A stretch of 64,000 nt of DNA from VAZQ01 sp963840535 (lineage in GTDB: Bacteria > Pseudomonadota > Alphaproteobacteria > Rhizobiales > Xanthobacteraceae): contig CAWIZJ010000029.1 of NCBI GenBank assembly GCA_963840535.1, forward strand, positions 1 to 64,000, written 5' to 3'. Positions 1 to 10,252 of the stretch are shown one piece after another. The notes under the pieces were generated by a model. That model was given only the letters and a program-made list of their open reading frames with translations, ran no database searches and was not told the DNA's origin. The position numbers and the translations under genes were made by a program. How positions within the stretch are numbered: the stretch's first letter is position 1; every line of letters starts with the position of its first letter.

Positions 1-1
1 C

Positions 2-2598
2 GAGCGCGGCCACGCCTATGTGGTCGACGCGCAGGGGCGGCTGATCGCGCATCCCGACATCAGCCTCGTGTTGCGCAACACGGAGATGTCGCGGCTCGCG
101 CAGGTGCGCGCGGCCCGCAGCGGCGTAAGCGGCAGCCCATCAGAGACTGTGCAGGAAAGCGAAAACATCGAGGGTCGCAAGGTGCTCACGGCCTTCGCGC
201 CGGTGGCGCCGCTCGGCTGGCTCGTGTTCGTCGAGCTGCCGGCCGACGAGGCCTATGCGCCGCTTTACGCGGCATTGCAGCGGTTGGCTTTGGTGCTGCT
301 GGCCGCGCTCGGCTTCGCGGTCCTGGCCGGGATGTTTCTCGCTGGGCGTATGGTCGGTCCGATCCAGGCGCTGCGGACCGGCGCCGCGCGCATCGGCAGC
401 GGCGATCTCAGCCAGCGCATCGCCATCAAGACCGGCGACGAATTGGAGGTGCTCGCCGACCAGTTCAACGACATGGCGGGCCAGCTTCAGGAATCCTATG
501 CGGGCCTGGAACAGAAGGTCGAGCTGCGCACGCGCGAACTGAGCGAGTTGCTTCAGCAGCAAACTGCGACTGCCGACGTGCTCAAAGTGATCAGCCGCTC
601 AACCTTTGATTTGCAGGTCGTGCTCAACACGCTGGTCGAATTCGGCAGCTCGACTTTGCCGTGCCGACAAAGCAGCTATCCGGCTTGTCAAGGACGGCTC
701 CTACCATCACGTGGCGAGCTACGGCTTCACGCCCGAACACGAGGAGTACATGAAGCATCATTCGCTAACGCCGGATCGAGGATCGGTCGTTGGTCGGGTC
801 GTGCTCGAAGGCAAGGCTGTTCAAATCGAAGATACTAAGGCCGATCCGGAGTTCAGGTTGACGATGGGATCCGGGTTCGCAAATGACGTGCGGACCATCC
901 TCGGCGTTCCAATGTTGCGTAACGGAATTCCGATCGGCGTGCTGGTCTTGACGCGAAGCGACGTGCAGCTCGTTCACCGACAAGCAAGTTGAGCTGGTGA
1001 CGACTTTTGCCGACCAGGCCGTGATCGCGATCGAGAATGTGCGGCTGTTTGACGAAATTCAGGACAAGAGCCGCCAGCTCGAAATCGCGAGCCAGCACAA
1101 GTCGCAGTTCCTCGCCAGTATGAGCCACGAGCTGCGCACACCACTCAACGCCATCATCGGGCTGACGGAGATGATGGTCACCAATGCGGCGCGCTTCGGC
1201 ACGGAAAAGGCTCAGGAACCGTTGCGCCGTGTGAATCGCGCCGGCACTCACCTGCTTGGTCTCATCAACCAGGTGCTGGACCTCTCGAAGATCGAAGCCG
1301 GCAAGCTCGAGCTCAGTCTTGAGTCGGTGAGTTTGGCCCCGCTGATCGACGAGGTCATCGGCACGGCGCGGCAGCTTGCCGAGCAGAACAAGAACCGTCT
1401 CCTGGTCGAGAGCCAGGAGAACCTTGGCGCCCTAAGTACCGATCCCATGCGGCTCAAGCAGATCCTGCTCAATCTATTGAGCAATGCTTGCAAATTCACC
1501 AAGCAGGGCGAAGTGACCCTGCGCGTGCGAAAGGTGGTCGATGGACACAGTTGGGTCGAGTTTGCGGTAGCCGATACCGGCATCGGCATGACGCCCGAGC
1601 AGCAGGCGAAGCTGTTCGAGGAATTCACGCAGGCCGATACCTCAACCGCACGGCAGTACGGCGGAACCGGCCTTGGTCTTGCCATCACACGCAAGCTTGC
1701 GCGCATGATGGGCGGCGAGGTGACGGTGGCGAGCGAGCCGGGCAAGGGCTCGGTCTTTACCGTCCGCTTGCCCGCCAGCGCGGACTCGCGGGCAGAGAGC
1801 TCGCTCGGTCCGGATGGCAGCCGGCCGCCCAGCACCAATTGCATTCTCGTCATCGACGACGATGCTACAGCGCGCGAGCTCATTTCGGATCATCTCAAGG
1901 CAGAGGGCTTTTCCGTCGTCGCCGCAGCGGGCGGATTGGAGGGGCTCAAGCTGGCCAAGGAATTGCGGCCGACCGTGATTACGCTCGACGTGATGATGCC
2001 CGACCTCGACGGCTGGTCGGTGTTGGCGGCCCTCCGGCAGGACCCTGAGCTCGCCGAGATCCCGGTCATCATGGTCACAATCGTGGATGAACATCGCCGC
2101 GGTATTGCACTCGGTGCGGCCGGCTATCTCACCAAGCCGATCGACCGCGACCGGCTGCATCGGCTGGTCGGCCGCTTTCGGGCGCCGACACCGCCCACGC
2201 GGGTCCTGTTGGTTGAAGACGATCCGGTCCAGCGCGAACGGGTGGGCGCGTGGCTCGAGGGTCAGCAATGGGTCGTGCAGGAAGCCGCCAACGGCCGAGA
2301 GGCCCTGGCGTGTCTGCGAGAAGGGAAACCCGATGTGATCTTGCTCGATCTGATGATGCCCGAAATGGACGGCTTTGCCGTCGTCGCCGCCCTGCAGAAG
2401 GCGGTGGAGTGGCGGCACATCCCGGTCATCGTCATCACCGCGCGCGATCTCGACGCAAAAGAGCGGGAGCGGTTAAACTCCGGCGTGCAATCCGTATTGG
2501 TGAAGGAGACGTTCCGGCCTGCCGACTTGGTCGAGCGCATCCGCCGGCTTGTGCGTCCCAATCCGACAGCGGGCAAAGAAATGGAAGCGGCATCGTGA
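2..2598 (+). CDS. Hybrid sensor histidine kinase (HAMP-GAF-HisKA-HATPase-REC-REC), 5' partial, two frameshifts
   Basis: Membrane sensor kinase entering from before the window. In order: the end of a periplasmic sensor domain, a transmembrane helix (about 280-350), HAMP (about 350-480), a coiled coil, GAF (about 600-1000), HisKA with the SMSHELRTPLNAI H-box (about 1120), HATPase with DTGIGM and GGTGLGLAI boxes, then two receivers with acceptor Asp in LDVMMPDLDGW and LDLMMPEMDGF. The reading frame changes near 641 (extra t, VLNTLVE to SAARLCRADK) and near 970 (extra t, RSDVQ to FTDKQVELV). Both are +1 insertions inside an otherwise perfect GAF domain, so sequencing error is likelier than loss of function. 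Its stop overlaps the start of the next gene, a lone receiver, so the two probably form one phosphorelay. The signal sensed is unknown. Confidence 0.85.
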
Positions 2599-2978
2599 TC
2601 AAAGTGCTTTACGTCGAAGACAACGACGACAACGTCTATATGCTCAAAATGCGGCTAGAGCTGCTGGGCGATTTCGAGGTTCTGGCGGCGGAGGACGGCG
2701 AGAAAGGTTGCGAGATGGCCGTCAGCGAGCGGCCGGATGTTATCCTGATGGACCTCGAAATGCCGGGGATCGACGGGTGGGAAGCCACACGGCGACTGAA
2801 GGGCAATCCACAAACCCACGACATCCCGGTCATCGCTCTGTCCGCACATGCACTAGCCGGCGAGCGGGAAAAGGCGATAGCCGCAGGATGCGATGACTTC
2901 GATACCAAGCCGATCGAATTCGAGCGGTTAGTGGCGACCGTTCGCCGGCTTTTGCTGGTCCGGAAAGTGAAGACCTAG
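2595..2978 (+). CDS. Single-domain response regulator (CheY/DivK-like)
   Basis: A 127-residue lone receiver domain with no output domain. The acidic pocket is VEDNDDN (D9), the phospho-acceptor is D53 in ILMDLEMPGIDGW, and the conserved Lys lies in DTKPIEF. The NDDNVYML and MDLEMPGIDGWEATR pattern is typical of DivK-like regulators. The GTG start overlaps the stop of the hybrid kinase by four bases (GTGA), so the genes are translationally coupled and this is probably a phosphorelay partner of that kinase. The partner assignment is inferred from position only. Confidence 0.85.
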   Translation: MIKVLYVEDNDDNVYMLKMRLELLGDFEVLAAEDGEKGCEMAVSERPDVILMDLEMPGIDGWEATRRLKGNPQTHDIPVIALSAHALAGEREKAIAAGCDDFDTKPIEFERLVATVRRLLLVRKVKT

Positions 2979-3088
2979 GTGACGGCACACTGTGGGCTCT
3001 GATCAGTTCGGATCACCGGCGAGCCTGACCAACTCTGGCTGAATTGATGAGCGCGGCGCGGAATTGTCGATACCTTGGGCGTTGCACC

Positions 3089-3154
3089 GCCAAGGCCATC
3101 GGTGTCGAATTGCTGACGGCGATACTGCTGCGCGCCGACGAGGTGATCGAATGA
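3089..3154 (+). pseudogene. C-terminal remnant of an ABC_sub_bind solute-binding protein
   Basis: Only the last 21 codons remain, reading AKAIGVELLTAI then LLRADEVIE and a stop. This is the hallmark C-terminus of the ABC_sub_bind family, seen intact at 27,469 and 31,792 in this window. Nothing of the rest of the gene is visible upstream. It sits 25 bp before a Bug-family gene. Confidence 0.7.
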
Positions 3155-3178
3155 TGTGAAGCGAGTGGGAGGTGCAAA

Positions 3179-3826
3179 ATGAAACTTCCCCGCCGACAAT
3201 TCCTGCATCTGGCCGCGGGCGCTGCCGCGCTCCCGGCAGTGTCGCGATTTGCGTGGGCGCAAGCCTATCCGGCACGGCCGGTGCGCTTAATCGTTCCCGC
3301 TCCCGCTGGCGGCGGCTACGATATCGTCGCGCGTTTGATGAGCCAATTCTTGTCGGAGAGCCTCGGCCAGCCATTCGTCGTCGAGAACCGGCCGGGCGCG
3401 GGCACCAATATCGGTACCGAAACGGTCGTGCGTGCGCCCGCGGACGGCTACACGCTCCTCTTGGTCGCTGCGGCCAATGCGATCAATGCGACGCTCTACG
3501 AAAACCTCAAATTCAATTTCATCCGCGACATCGCGCCGGTCGCGGGCATCATGCGCGTGCCCAATGTCGTCGTAGTGAACCCATCGGTTCCAACCCGGAC
3601 AGTTCCCGAGTTCATTGCCTACGCCAAGGCCAACCCGGGCAAGATCAACATGGCATCCGCCGGCAACGGCACCACGTCTCATGTAGCCGGCGAGCTATTC
3701 AAGATGATGGCCGGCGTCGATATGGTGCACGTCCCTTATCGCGGCGGGGGACCCGCACTCACCGACACGCTCGGCGGGCAGACGCAGGTCTACTTCCCCC
3801 CGTTGGCGCCGTCGACCGGGGTATGA
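3179..3826 (+). pseudogene. Truncated Bug/TctC-family tripartite tricarboxylate transporter binding protein
   Basis: Periplasmic solute receptor of the Bug (TctC) family, which captures small carboxylates for TctAB-type permeases. It opens with a Tat-like signal (MKLPRRQFLHLAAGAAALPA), then YPARPVRLIVPAPAGGGYD, VVENRPGAGTNIGTE and the VPYRGGGPALTD motif around residue 190. It stops at 215 residues where family members run to about 320, so the second half of lobe 2 is missing. The ending PPLAPSTGV and the sequence after it do not resemble the family. A GGGAGG ribosome site precedes the ATG. Probably non-functional. No tctA or tctB lies next to it. Confidence 0.75.
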
Positions 3827-4338
3827 TAGTTCCGGCGCACAGACGAGGCCGTGCGGCTAGCACAGCGCGCGCCGGGTGCTGATGACGATGGCCGATCCGG
3901 TTGAGCAGAGGACCAGCACCCGTGAAGCCCAGCGCCTTTCGCATTGAGCGTCTGCTGGCCAAGGTCGAGCCGAAGTCGAGCGCCGATGACTGCGGGCGCG
4001 CCGGTACGTCTTTCATCCTGACGAGGTCGCTGAGGCAGAAGCGCAAGGCTTGCCCTACGTGCTCGTACCCAGGGTTTTGAGCAGCCGGGAACGGATGGAG
4101 CGGTATGGAGAGCAGTCCCCCGCCGATCCAGGTGATCGACCGTACGGCCGTAGGGTGAGCGATCGTGGGTCTGGAACGCCTCGGGCGGCATTTCTATGGG
4201 CCATCAGTGTTACGCCGTCGCCACAGCGGCCGCCGTAGTCATCGATCCTGGCGGGCGATGCCACGTTTTGGTCACGGTATGGGAATGCGCTTGGGGTCGG
4301 GGCAAGCCACTGGCCTTTGGCGCAGCACGGGGGGCATC
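3827..4338. other. Stretch with no recognisable gene
   Basis: About 500 bp after the truncated Bug gene. Frames are open by chance on both strands because of high GC, but none shows a domain, signal peptide or good ribosome site. Probably decayed sequence. Confidence 0.4.
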
Positions 4339-4431
4339 ATGGCCAACGTCGTCAACGACTTTCTGCTGTTCTCCTGTTTGGCAGCATTCGTCACGGGGAT
4401 TGTCCTCGCGGCCGCGAGTTTGCTCATCTGA
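4339..4431 (+). CDS. Possible 30-residue single-helix membrane peptide
   Basis: The peptide starts MANVVNDFLLFSCLAAF and continues as one hydrophobic helix to ASLLI. A GGGGGG run lies five bases before the ATG. It is convergent with the next small membrane protein. Too short to assign to any family. It could be chance, although its hydrophobicity and ribosome site are better than expected for noise. Confidence 0.35.
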   Translation: MANVVNDFLLFSCLAAFVTGIVLAAASLLI

Positions 4432-4444
4432 TGCAGCCATCTGC

Positions 4445-4705
4445 TTAGCGACGCTCCTCGGGCGGTGTGTGCAAGTACGTGAGAATATTGCTGGCGATTG
4501 AATAACAAAGCCAGCCAAGCACAAGTCCGCCTATCGCAATGCCGATTTTGGTCCAGACGCCGGCTGGCTTTTCCAGGAAAAATGCCGCCGCCATGCCGCC
4601 GATGACCATACCTGCCCCGACGTTATTCCAGAACGATGCCGCCAACCTGACTCGCTCGTTGCGCTGTACCGTTGAGCTGCTTCCAAAATGATCCTCGAGC
4701 CGCAT
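4445..4705 (-). CDS. Small two-helix membrane protein, unknown function
   Basis: An 86-residue protein with a charged N-terminus (MRLEDHFGSSSTVQRNERVR), two membrane segments (about 22-44 and 51-72) separated by EKPAGVW, and a charged tail ending PPEERR. The even composition, length and hydrophobic pattern look like a genuine conserved hypothetical. I do not recognise a family. It lies between two stretches of decayed genes, so context gives no clue to its job. Confidence 0.6.
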   Translation of the reverse strand: MRLEDHFGSSSTVQRNERVRLAASFWNNVGAGMVIGGMAAAFFLEKPAGVWTKIGIAIGGLVLGWLCYSIASNILTYLHTPPEERR

Positions 4706-4828
4706 GTCCGTCCTCCCGTGGTCGCCGGTTGACAGGCGCTGAGATAAATAGCCGAAGAAGCAATAGAAATTCGTCGACCAATCCAGCGGGCCGCCAAAGC
4801 AAGAAGCCGCAGACCCGCGCAGTCACCG

Positions 4829-5270
4829 TTGATTCTGGCATTGCGCTTCCCAAAGGATAAAGACGTTTATAGGCACGCGGCGGAATTGGTCGCGCTGGCG
4901 CCGGACGTTATCTTGGCCTCTGGCGGCACGGTCGTGGGGGCGTTGCTCAAGGCGAGCCGCACCACGCCGATTGTGTTCACGCTGACCGTCGATCATCTCG
5001 CTGGCGGCGCGGTACAAACTGCCCGCAATCTACTTCCAGCACTTTTTCGTCAACTCCGGCGGGTTGGCCGCTTATGGGTTTGATCCCATCGATCCGCACA
5101 GACGCGCGGCCGCTTATGTCGACCGCATCCTCAAGGGCGAGAAGCCCGGCGACCTTCCATTGCAAGTTGCGACCAAGTACGAACTCGTGATCAACCTCAA
5201 GACCGCCAAGACGCTCGGCCTCGACGTGCCGCCGACCGTGCTCGCCCGTGCCGACGAGGTGATCGAATGA
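4829..5270 (+). pseudogene. Decayed ABC_sub_bind solute-binding protein, N-terminus and middle missing
   Basis: The first part reads HAAELVALAPDVILASGG then TTPIVFTLTVDHLAGG, matching family residues of roughly 85-150. After about 5040 the frame changes and the match resumes at GLAAYGFDPIDPHRRAAAYV, through ILKGEKPGDLPLQ, to the C-terminal VLARADEVIE. The middle third and the whole N-terminus are absent, so this is an internally deleted remnant. Its stop overlaps the ATG of the next copy by ATGA. Confidence 0.75.
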
Positions 5271-5500
5271 AACGCCGGCAGTTCATCACGGTCCTGGGAG
5301 GCGCGGCGGCGTGGCCGCTCGCGGCGCGGTCGCAGCAAGCGGCGATGCCCGTGATCGGATTTCTGCACCCGACATCCCGCGAGGAGACTCTCAAGCGGCT
5401 CGAGGCCTTTCTCGCGGGCTTGGCCAAGGCGGGCTTCGTCGACGGTCAGAACGTGACCATCGAATACCGCTGGGCGGACGGGAGGATGGACACGGGCTCG
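5267..5500 (+). pseudogene. N-terminal fragment of an ABC_sub_bind solute-binding protein
   Basis: A Tat-like signal peptide (MKRRQFITVLGGAAAWPLAA) is followed by the mature start MPVIGFLHPTSREETLKR and VTIEYRWADGRMD. Similarity ends at about residue 75, near base 5490, and the frame runs into unrelated sequence. Intact relatives in this window have about 325 residues. It starts inside the stop of the preceding remnant (ATGA), the same head-to-tail layout seen at 26,486 and 31,795. Confidence 0.75.
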
Positions 5501-5732
5501 CGCGGCTCCTTGTGCTCGTTAGGAGCCCTGTCGTCCCCGGCTCAGGCGGTCGACGCTGGGCTTCGACTAACACCTGCGCAATGTCCCTGCTTCACGTGCA
5601 CGCTTGCCGCATCGACATAGATCGCGGCTGCCGGCTCTCCAACTTCAGGCCCCCGTAACGACCGTCCGATGCTACGCTGGTCGCGTAAGCAAAGGAGTCG
5701 CGGCTGGCTGTGACGCAGTGCCGGGCTACTGG

Positions 5733-5754
5733 GTCGCCCGCTTGCGCGGGTGAC
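5733..5754. repeat. REP-like palindrome between convergent genes
   Basis: GTCGCCCGC, a four-base TTGC loop, then GCGGGTGAC, which pairs fully if one G-T pair is allowed. It lies between a plus-strand gene fragment and the 3' end of a minus-strand hydrolase. The form and position suit a REP-like element or a bidirectional transcription stop. No second copy was found in this window. Confidence 0.4.
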
Positions 5755-5786
5755 GACAAGCCAAGAGGCGGCGCGAAACGCCGCCG

Positions 5787-6848
5787 TCACATCCCCCGCA
5801 CGTTCTCCCCGATCCAGCCGATGATCAGGTCGGCGATCGCCAGGTTGTTCTTGTCCAGCATCAGCATGTGGCTGTTGCCCTTCTGGCCCGCCTCGGGGAG
5901 CAGCAGGTACTTGGCGGCGCCGCCCGCCACTTGAAGCGCCTTGATCGTGCCGACGCACCCGTTGCGCCGCGTGTCGCCGTTTGGGCCGGGGGCGCCTTCG
6001 CTGAAGTCGCCCCACACCGCCAGCATCGGGACCTTCTTGAAGGTGTTCGCGATCTCGTCCGGCGTGGCGGGCACGCAGTTGCCTTCGACGTTGACGAAGG
6101 CGCGCACCTTGGCCGCGTGATTGCGAACGAGATCCATACCGTAGGCGCCCGACTGCGAATGCACCAGCACGACCGCCGGGCCGATCTTGTCGAGCAGCGC
6201 CGCCAGCCCCGCGACCGTGTTGGCGCCGGCGCCGGGCAGCGTGCTTTCGGTGTTCGGCACGAGCTGCGAGACATACTGGTCGAGCGCATCGAGGGGGAAC
6301 TGCGTGCCGGGATGCGGCGTCGGATGCGACGGCCCGATGCGGAAGAACACCCAGGCGAGTTCGCGCGTGGCGATCAGGAACTCCGGCAGCGCGGCGGCGT
6401 TCCCCTCCGCCTTGGCGCGGTTGACCGGCGTCGGGTCGAAGCCGGAGCGCGCGCGGCCGGCGTGATCCACCACGTAGACCGGGAAGCCCTTGCGCGCAAA
6501 GTAGGTCGCCCAGCCTTCGCGCCCGTCAGGCGTCGTCTCGTAGGCGGCCCCGGTGTGGACGGCGCCCGGCACCATGACGATCGCCGGCCCGCTCACGGTC
6601 TTGGGGATGAGATACTGGACGTACATCTGGCCGGTCTTGATCTGTCCGGCCGGAACCGGGCCCGTGGGGCCCGGGCCGGGATGGGTCGACTCGAGCGGCC
6701 GTCCGCCGACGAAGAAGCTGCCGAAGTCCTGCAGCTCCAGCGGGCCGCCGAGCGAGCCGGCGGTCGCGGTGGAGACGGTGGCCAGCAGTAGCATGAGCGA
6801 AAGCGATAGCCTGCACGCGTCCTTCGATTCCCTGACGATGATCGTCAT
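5787..6848 (-). CDS. Secreted alpha/beta-hydrolase (esterase-like)
   Basis: A 353-residue protein with a signal peptide (LSLSLMLLLATVSTATAG, about 14-31). The alpha/beta-hydrolase fold is shown by an oxyanion region (IVMVPGAVHTG), strand-loop YVVDHAGRARSGFDP, and the nucleophile elbow VLVHSQSGAYG with the catalytic Ser. The acid is probably in AVWGDFSEG and the His in KGNSHMLMLD. Length and order suit periplasmic or secreted esterases. The ATG at 6848 has a GGGAG ribosome site; the frame is open about 80 codons further upstream, but that part shows no signal peptide. The gene stands alone. The substrate is not predictable. Confidence 0.8.
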   Translation of the reverse strand: MTIIVRESKDACRLSLSLMLLLATVSTATAGSLGGPLELQDFGSFFVGGRPLESTHPGPGPTGPVPAGQIKTGQMYVQYLIPKTVSGPAIVMVPGAVHTGAAYETTPDGREGWATYFARKGFPVYVVDHAGRARSGFDPTPVNRAKAEGNAAALPEFLIATRELAWVFFRIGPSHPTPHPGTQFPLDALDQYVSQLVPNTESTLPGAGANTVAGLAALLDKIGPAVVLVHSQSGAYGMDLVRNHAAKVRAFVNVEGNCVPATPDEIANTFKKVPMLAVWGDFSEGAPGPNGDTRRNGCVGTIKALQVAGGAAKYLLLPEAGQKGNSHMLMLDKNNLAIADLIIGWIGENVRGM

Positions 6849-7203
6849 GGCGTTCTCCCGCCTCGTGAGGACACTGTCGTCCGTTGCGCTTGGACAGCGA
6901 GCGAGAATTGTAACTCCGTCCCGCGCAGCGGGGAAAACTATTTCAACATCGAGGCAATCGTGGGCATAGCGTGTGCCGATGTCCCGGTCACATCGCGTTC
7001 TAGACGCAGGACAGAGCTGACGTTCACACGTCCCAAACCTGCTGCCCACATCGTGCAGGAACGTCGGGATGGGTCGAGGCGTCGAACAGCTCAATCCCGG
7101 ATGGCGCTTCGCTCATCCGGGCTGCGTCCGAACTAGCGGCCGCCGCAGGCGCGCACGCAAGCTGCCGAGACCGCGCGGGCTAGGGCTTTCCGATCTAACC
7201 TGA
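6849..7203. other. Intergenic stretch with no gene recognised
   Basis: About 350 bp upstream of the hydrolase. It should contain that gene's minus-strand promoter. No convincing coding frame or conserved element was seen. Confidence 0.35.
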
Positions 7204-7274
7204 TCATCGCGCAAGCACTCGGGCTCACCGTGTCGCCGCTGCTACTCACCATCGCCGACGAGGCGATCGAATAA
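7204..7274 (+). pseudogene. C-terminal remnant of an ABC_sub_bind protein
   Basis: Reads IIAQALGLTVSPLLLTIADEAIE and stop, a drifted version of the family ending ALGLEVPPTLLARADEVIE. An in-frame stop lies immediately upstream, so only the last 20 or so codons survive. One of several such tails in this window. Confidence 0.6.
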
Positions 7275-7443
7275 TCTGGCCAGTGTCCGAGTGACGAGCG
7301 CGTCAGTGGTTGCAGTCGCGCCGTATCGCAGCGGCGAGACTCGCCTACCAGCACCATGCTCGATCGGGTTGTGGCCGTGAGCTATCGACTGGGCGCCAGG
7401 GACGCGCAAGTCGGGGATGTTTTATTGGGTGGGTCCGCCTAGT

Positions 7444-8118
7444 CTAGGCCGCCTTCTTGCCCTCGGCGCGAGCGGCCGTTGTGCCGCGCGCAGCCAGCGC
7501 CTTGAATTCGTCGACCGTCATGACGTGAGCGGTGGAGAACGCAAGAATGCACAGAGTAGCCTTATGCACCTCCTCCGCCGACATGGCCCCTTGGCCAACG
7601 TCGGGATAGTCGAACGATCCGGTAGCATCGGACAGGAAGACAACCTTGTAATTATTGAACATCGCGTCACGCGCAGTGGCGTGGCAGCAGTTTTCGGTGG
7701 TCGTTCCCGAGATGATCACGGTGGTGATGCCCCATTCGCGCAAGATGAGGTCGAGGTCGGTGGCGAAGAATGCGCTGTAGCGATGCTTCTTGATGATGTG
7801 CTCGCCTGAAGCCGGAGCGAGGCCGGGGAAAATCTCCGCGCCTGATGTTCCGTCGACCAGTGTCGACCGATCGGCGATAGGCGAATAGAGATCATCGTAG
7901 AGCCCCATGTCGGATCCATCGCGTCGATGGACGTGAGCTGTATAGATGACTCGGATGCCCTTTTCCCGGCAGAAATCGAGCGTTGAAGCCAGCCTTGGCA
8001 CCATTGCGGCGGCTGCCGCAGATCGGAGCTTGGCCCCCTCCGCCACGAAATCATTTTGCATGTCGACGACGATCATCGCCGTCTTGGTCGGATCGATATG
8101 ATCGAGCTGATATGGCAT
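7444..8118 (-). CDS. Isochorismatase-family cysteine hydrolase
   Basis: A 224-residue cytosolic hydrolase of the isochorismatase/nicotinamidase fold. Catalytic triad candidates are Asp in MIVVDMQNDF (about residue 18), Lys in HIIKKHRYSAF (about 108) and Cys in GTTTENCCHATARD (about 150). The last motif, with no extra domains, fits amidohydrolases acting on carbamoyl or amide compounds. The ATG at 8118 has an AGGAGA ribosome site. The next minus-strand gene begins far away, so it is likely its own transcription unit. The substrate cannot be fixed from sequence. Confidence 0.85.
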   Translation of the reverse strand: MPYQLDHIDPTKTAMIVVDMQNDFVAEGAKLRSAAAAAMVPRLASTLDFCREKGIRVIYTAHVHRRDGSDMGLYDDLYSPIADRSTLVDGTSGAEIFPGLAPASGEHIIKKHRYSAFFATDLDLILREWGITTVIISGTTTENCCHATARDAMFNNYKVVFLSDATGSFDYPDVGQGAMSAEEVHKATLCILAFSTAHVMTVDEFKALAARGTTAARAEGKKAA

Positions 8119-8373
8119 GGCTGCTTCTCCTGCGTGGGTCCGGGATGCACCATCACCCGAGCTGACCCGAACGATAGCAATAATTCGAATTGCCTGGAAG
8201 CTGGCTAAGTCATTCCTGCAGTCCCGGATTGAGCTGGCGTTCCGGTAACTGGGGACGCGCGCGCGGGAAAGCTGCAATCCGGCATCGAAGGCCGCCATCG
8301 TAGTAATAACCGATGTCAAACTGGCCCCAAATTCGGAGTCCATTTCAGGTCGCGGTACACGACCTTCATGGCT

Positions 8374-10041
8374 TCAAATCGGTCCGAAGACCTGACGTCC
8401 GCCGAGGAAAGTTCGTTCGATCCGGATGTCCTTGAGACGATCCAGATCGCAGGTCAGCGGGTCTTCCGCAAGCACAGCCATGTCCGCGACCTTGCCGACC
8501 TCGAGCGATCCAAACCTGTCCTCGTTCCAGGTCAGCTGATGCCCGCTCTGCGCCGCCATGCGCAGCGCCTCCTCCCGGGTCAGGTGACTTTCCCCGAGCT
8601 GGCGCTGGCCGTCCTCGTCCCAGCGCGCGATCGCCTCCCATGCCGCCCACAACATCGAGTAGGGCACGCCGTCGGTCGAAAGCGCGACCGGTACGCCGCC
8701 GTCCAGCAGCCGTCGAATCGGGATGCCGTCGCTGCCGAGCTTGTCGAGGCCGTAGCGATCGCCCGCCATCCAGAGGAAACCCGGCACCACCGTGGCGATG
8801 ACGCCGAGCGCCTTCATGCGACGGATCTGGGCATCGGTCGCTTGGTTGACGTGGATCATCACCCAGCGCCGGTCGCGGATCGGCACCTCCTTGTCGATCG
8901 CCTCGTAGGCGCTCAGGCCATATTCGATGTCGCGGCTGATCACGCAATTCACCCGCAGCCCGAGCCGCGCCGCTTCGATGCCGAGCTTCACGAACCGCTC
9001 GGCGGTCATCGCCTGGTAGAAATGCCCGGCCCACTGATCGTACGGATATCCCGCGGCGATGATGTCGGCGACCGTCGCGTCGGCATGACCGCCGAGATTG
9101 ATGCCTTCCACGCGCAGGATGTCATCGCCGCGGCCGCGGCCGCCGGCGGGGCCAGCATAATGATAGAACAGGTCGACCAGCCGTTTGTCGTCGAAGGCCG
9201 CGCTCGGCATGCTGACCGGGGCATGCATGCGCAAGGGCATCGCATTGCGCTCGGCGTTCTCGCGGTAGGCGCGGATCACCGTTGGCGTGAGGCCATGCCC
9301 TTCATAGAGCGAGGTCGTGCCCGCAGCTACATAGGCATGCGCGCCGAGCCGCACGCTCTCGACGCGATCGCAATATTTGAAGCGGGGCAGATCGCGAAAC
9401 AGCGTGTATTCCAGGACCGGCACGAAATTGCGCTCGAGGAAGACGCCGGTCGGCTCGCCGCGTGCATCCTTCAAAATCTCGACATTGTGCGGCGCACGGG
9501 TATCGCGCGTCACGCCGGCACGCGCAAGAGCGAGCGAGTTGGCGACCGATGGAAACGGACGACGGCTCCACCAACCCCACACCGCGCGAATGTAGACCGC
9601 ATGGTCGGGAGCCACCGCATCGAGGTCGTACCGGGTTGGAAAGCGGCCATCGGTCAATTGGTCGGGGCGACTGATATATTCGTGCGGCGGCTCCCCCATC
9701 GGCATCAGCACGATCCATTCGCCGGCCGGTGTCGTCTGCGCTGCTTGCTTCACGACCTCGACGATGTCGGCCACCGAATGAAGTCCGGCAATCGGGATGC
9801 CGCCTCGCGCCTTGAGACCTTCGCGGTCGGCATGCGGATGGGCGTCGAAGAGCCCTGGCAGTACAGAACGGCCCTCGAGGTCGATGAGTTGGGTTGTGGG
9901 AGCGGCATCTTTGAGGAGCGCCGCGTCGTCGCCGACGGCCGCGACGTGACCCGATCGCACCGAGATGGCTTGCGCCAATCGTGAGCTACGATCGAGCGTG
10001 ATGATCTTGCCGCCGTGCAGAATCAGATCAGGAGGAAGCAT
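8374..10041 (-). CDS. Amidohydrolase family protein (YtcJ-like metal-dependent hydrolase)
   Basis: A 555-residue enzyme of the amidohydrolase superfamily. It starts with the composite beta-sandwich (DLILHGGKIITLD), followed by the metal-binding HPHAD in VLPGLFDAHPHAD. Later come NLGGHADATV, VMIHVNQATDAQ with a further His, and ALSTDGVPYS with the terminal Asp. The C-terminal GSLEVGKVADMAVLAEDPL is the diagnostic return to the beta-sandwich. The order resembles YtcJ/exoenzyme-regulatory amidohydrolases. No signal peptide. An in-frame ATG at 10,089 has a good GGAAGGG site and could add 16 residues; 10,041 is preferred because homologous proteins start right before the first beta strand. Followed by the isochorismatase-family gene on the same strand. 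Confidence 0.85.
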   Translation of the reverse strand: MLPPDLILHGGKIITLDRSSRLAQAISVRSGHVAAVGDDAALLKDAAPTTQLIDLEGRSVLPGLFDAHPHADREGLKARGGIPIAGLHSVADIVEVVKQAAQTTPAGEWIVLMPMGEPPHEYISRPDQLTDGRFPTRYDLDAVAPDHAVYIRAVWGWWSRRPFPSVANSLALARAGVTRDTRAPHNVEILKDARGEPTGVFLERNFVPVLEYTLFRDLPRFKYCDRVESVRLGAHAYVAAGTTSLYEGHGLTPTVIRAYRENAERNAMPLRMHAPVSMPSAAFDDKRLVDLFYHYAGPAGGRGRGDDILRVEGINLGGHADATVADIIAAGYPYDQWAGHFYQAMTAERFVKLGIEAARLGLRVNCVISRDIEYGLSAYEAIDKEVPIRDRRWVMIHVNQATDAQIRRMKALGVIATVVPGFLWMAGDRYGLDKLGSDGIPIRRLLDGGVPVALSTDGVPYSMLWAAWEAIARWDEDGQRQLGESHLTREEALRMAAQSGHQLTWNEDRFGSLEVGKVADMAVLAEDPLTCDLDRLKDIRIERTFLGGRQVFGPI

Positions 10042-10252
10042 GCATCGGCATTCTAATGCATTTTTCTCACGATGGCCTCGCTTCAGCATTTGCCCTTCCA
10101 ACGGCGTAGCTTGCCTTGCGCCGAAGAGGTAATCGGGCGTCACATCGCGGCAAAGCCCTGCTCATCCGATTTCGTCTTTTGCGTGATGCAATTTGGTATA
10201 TCATTCCCTCGACAACGGGCAGCTTAAGCCCAGGCATTGCAGGGAGGACAAG

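Noticed and set aside
8368..9984. Long open frame of 538 codons on the plus strand
   Set aside because: It lies antisense to the amidohydrolase gene, which has clear motifs; the frame has no domain and reflects high GC at third positions.
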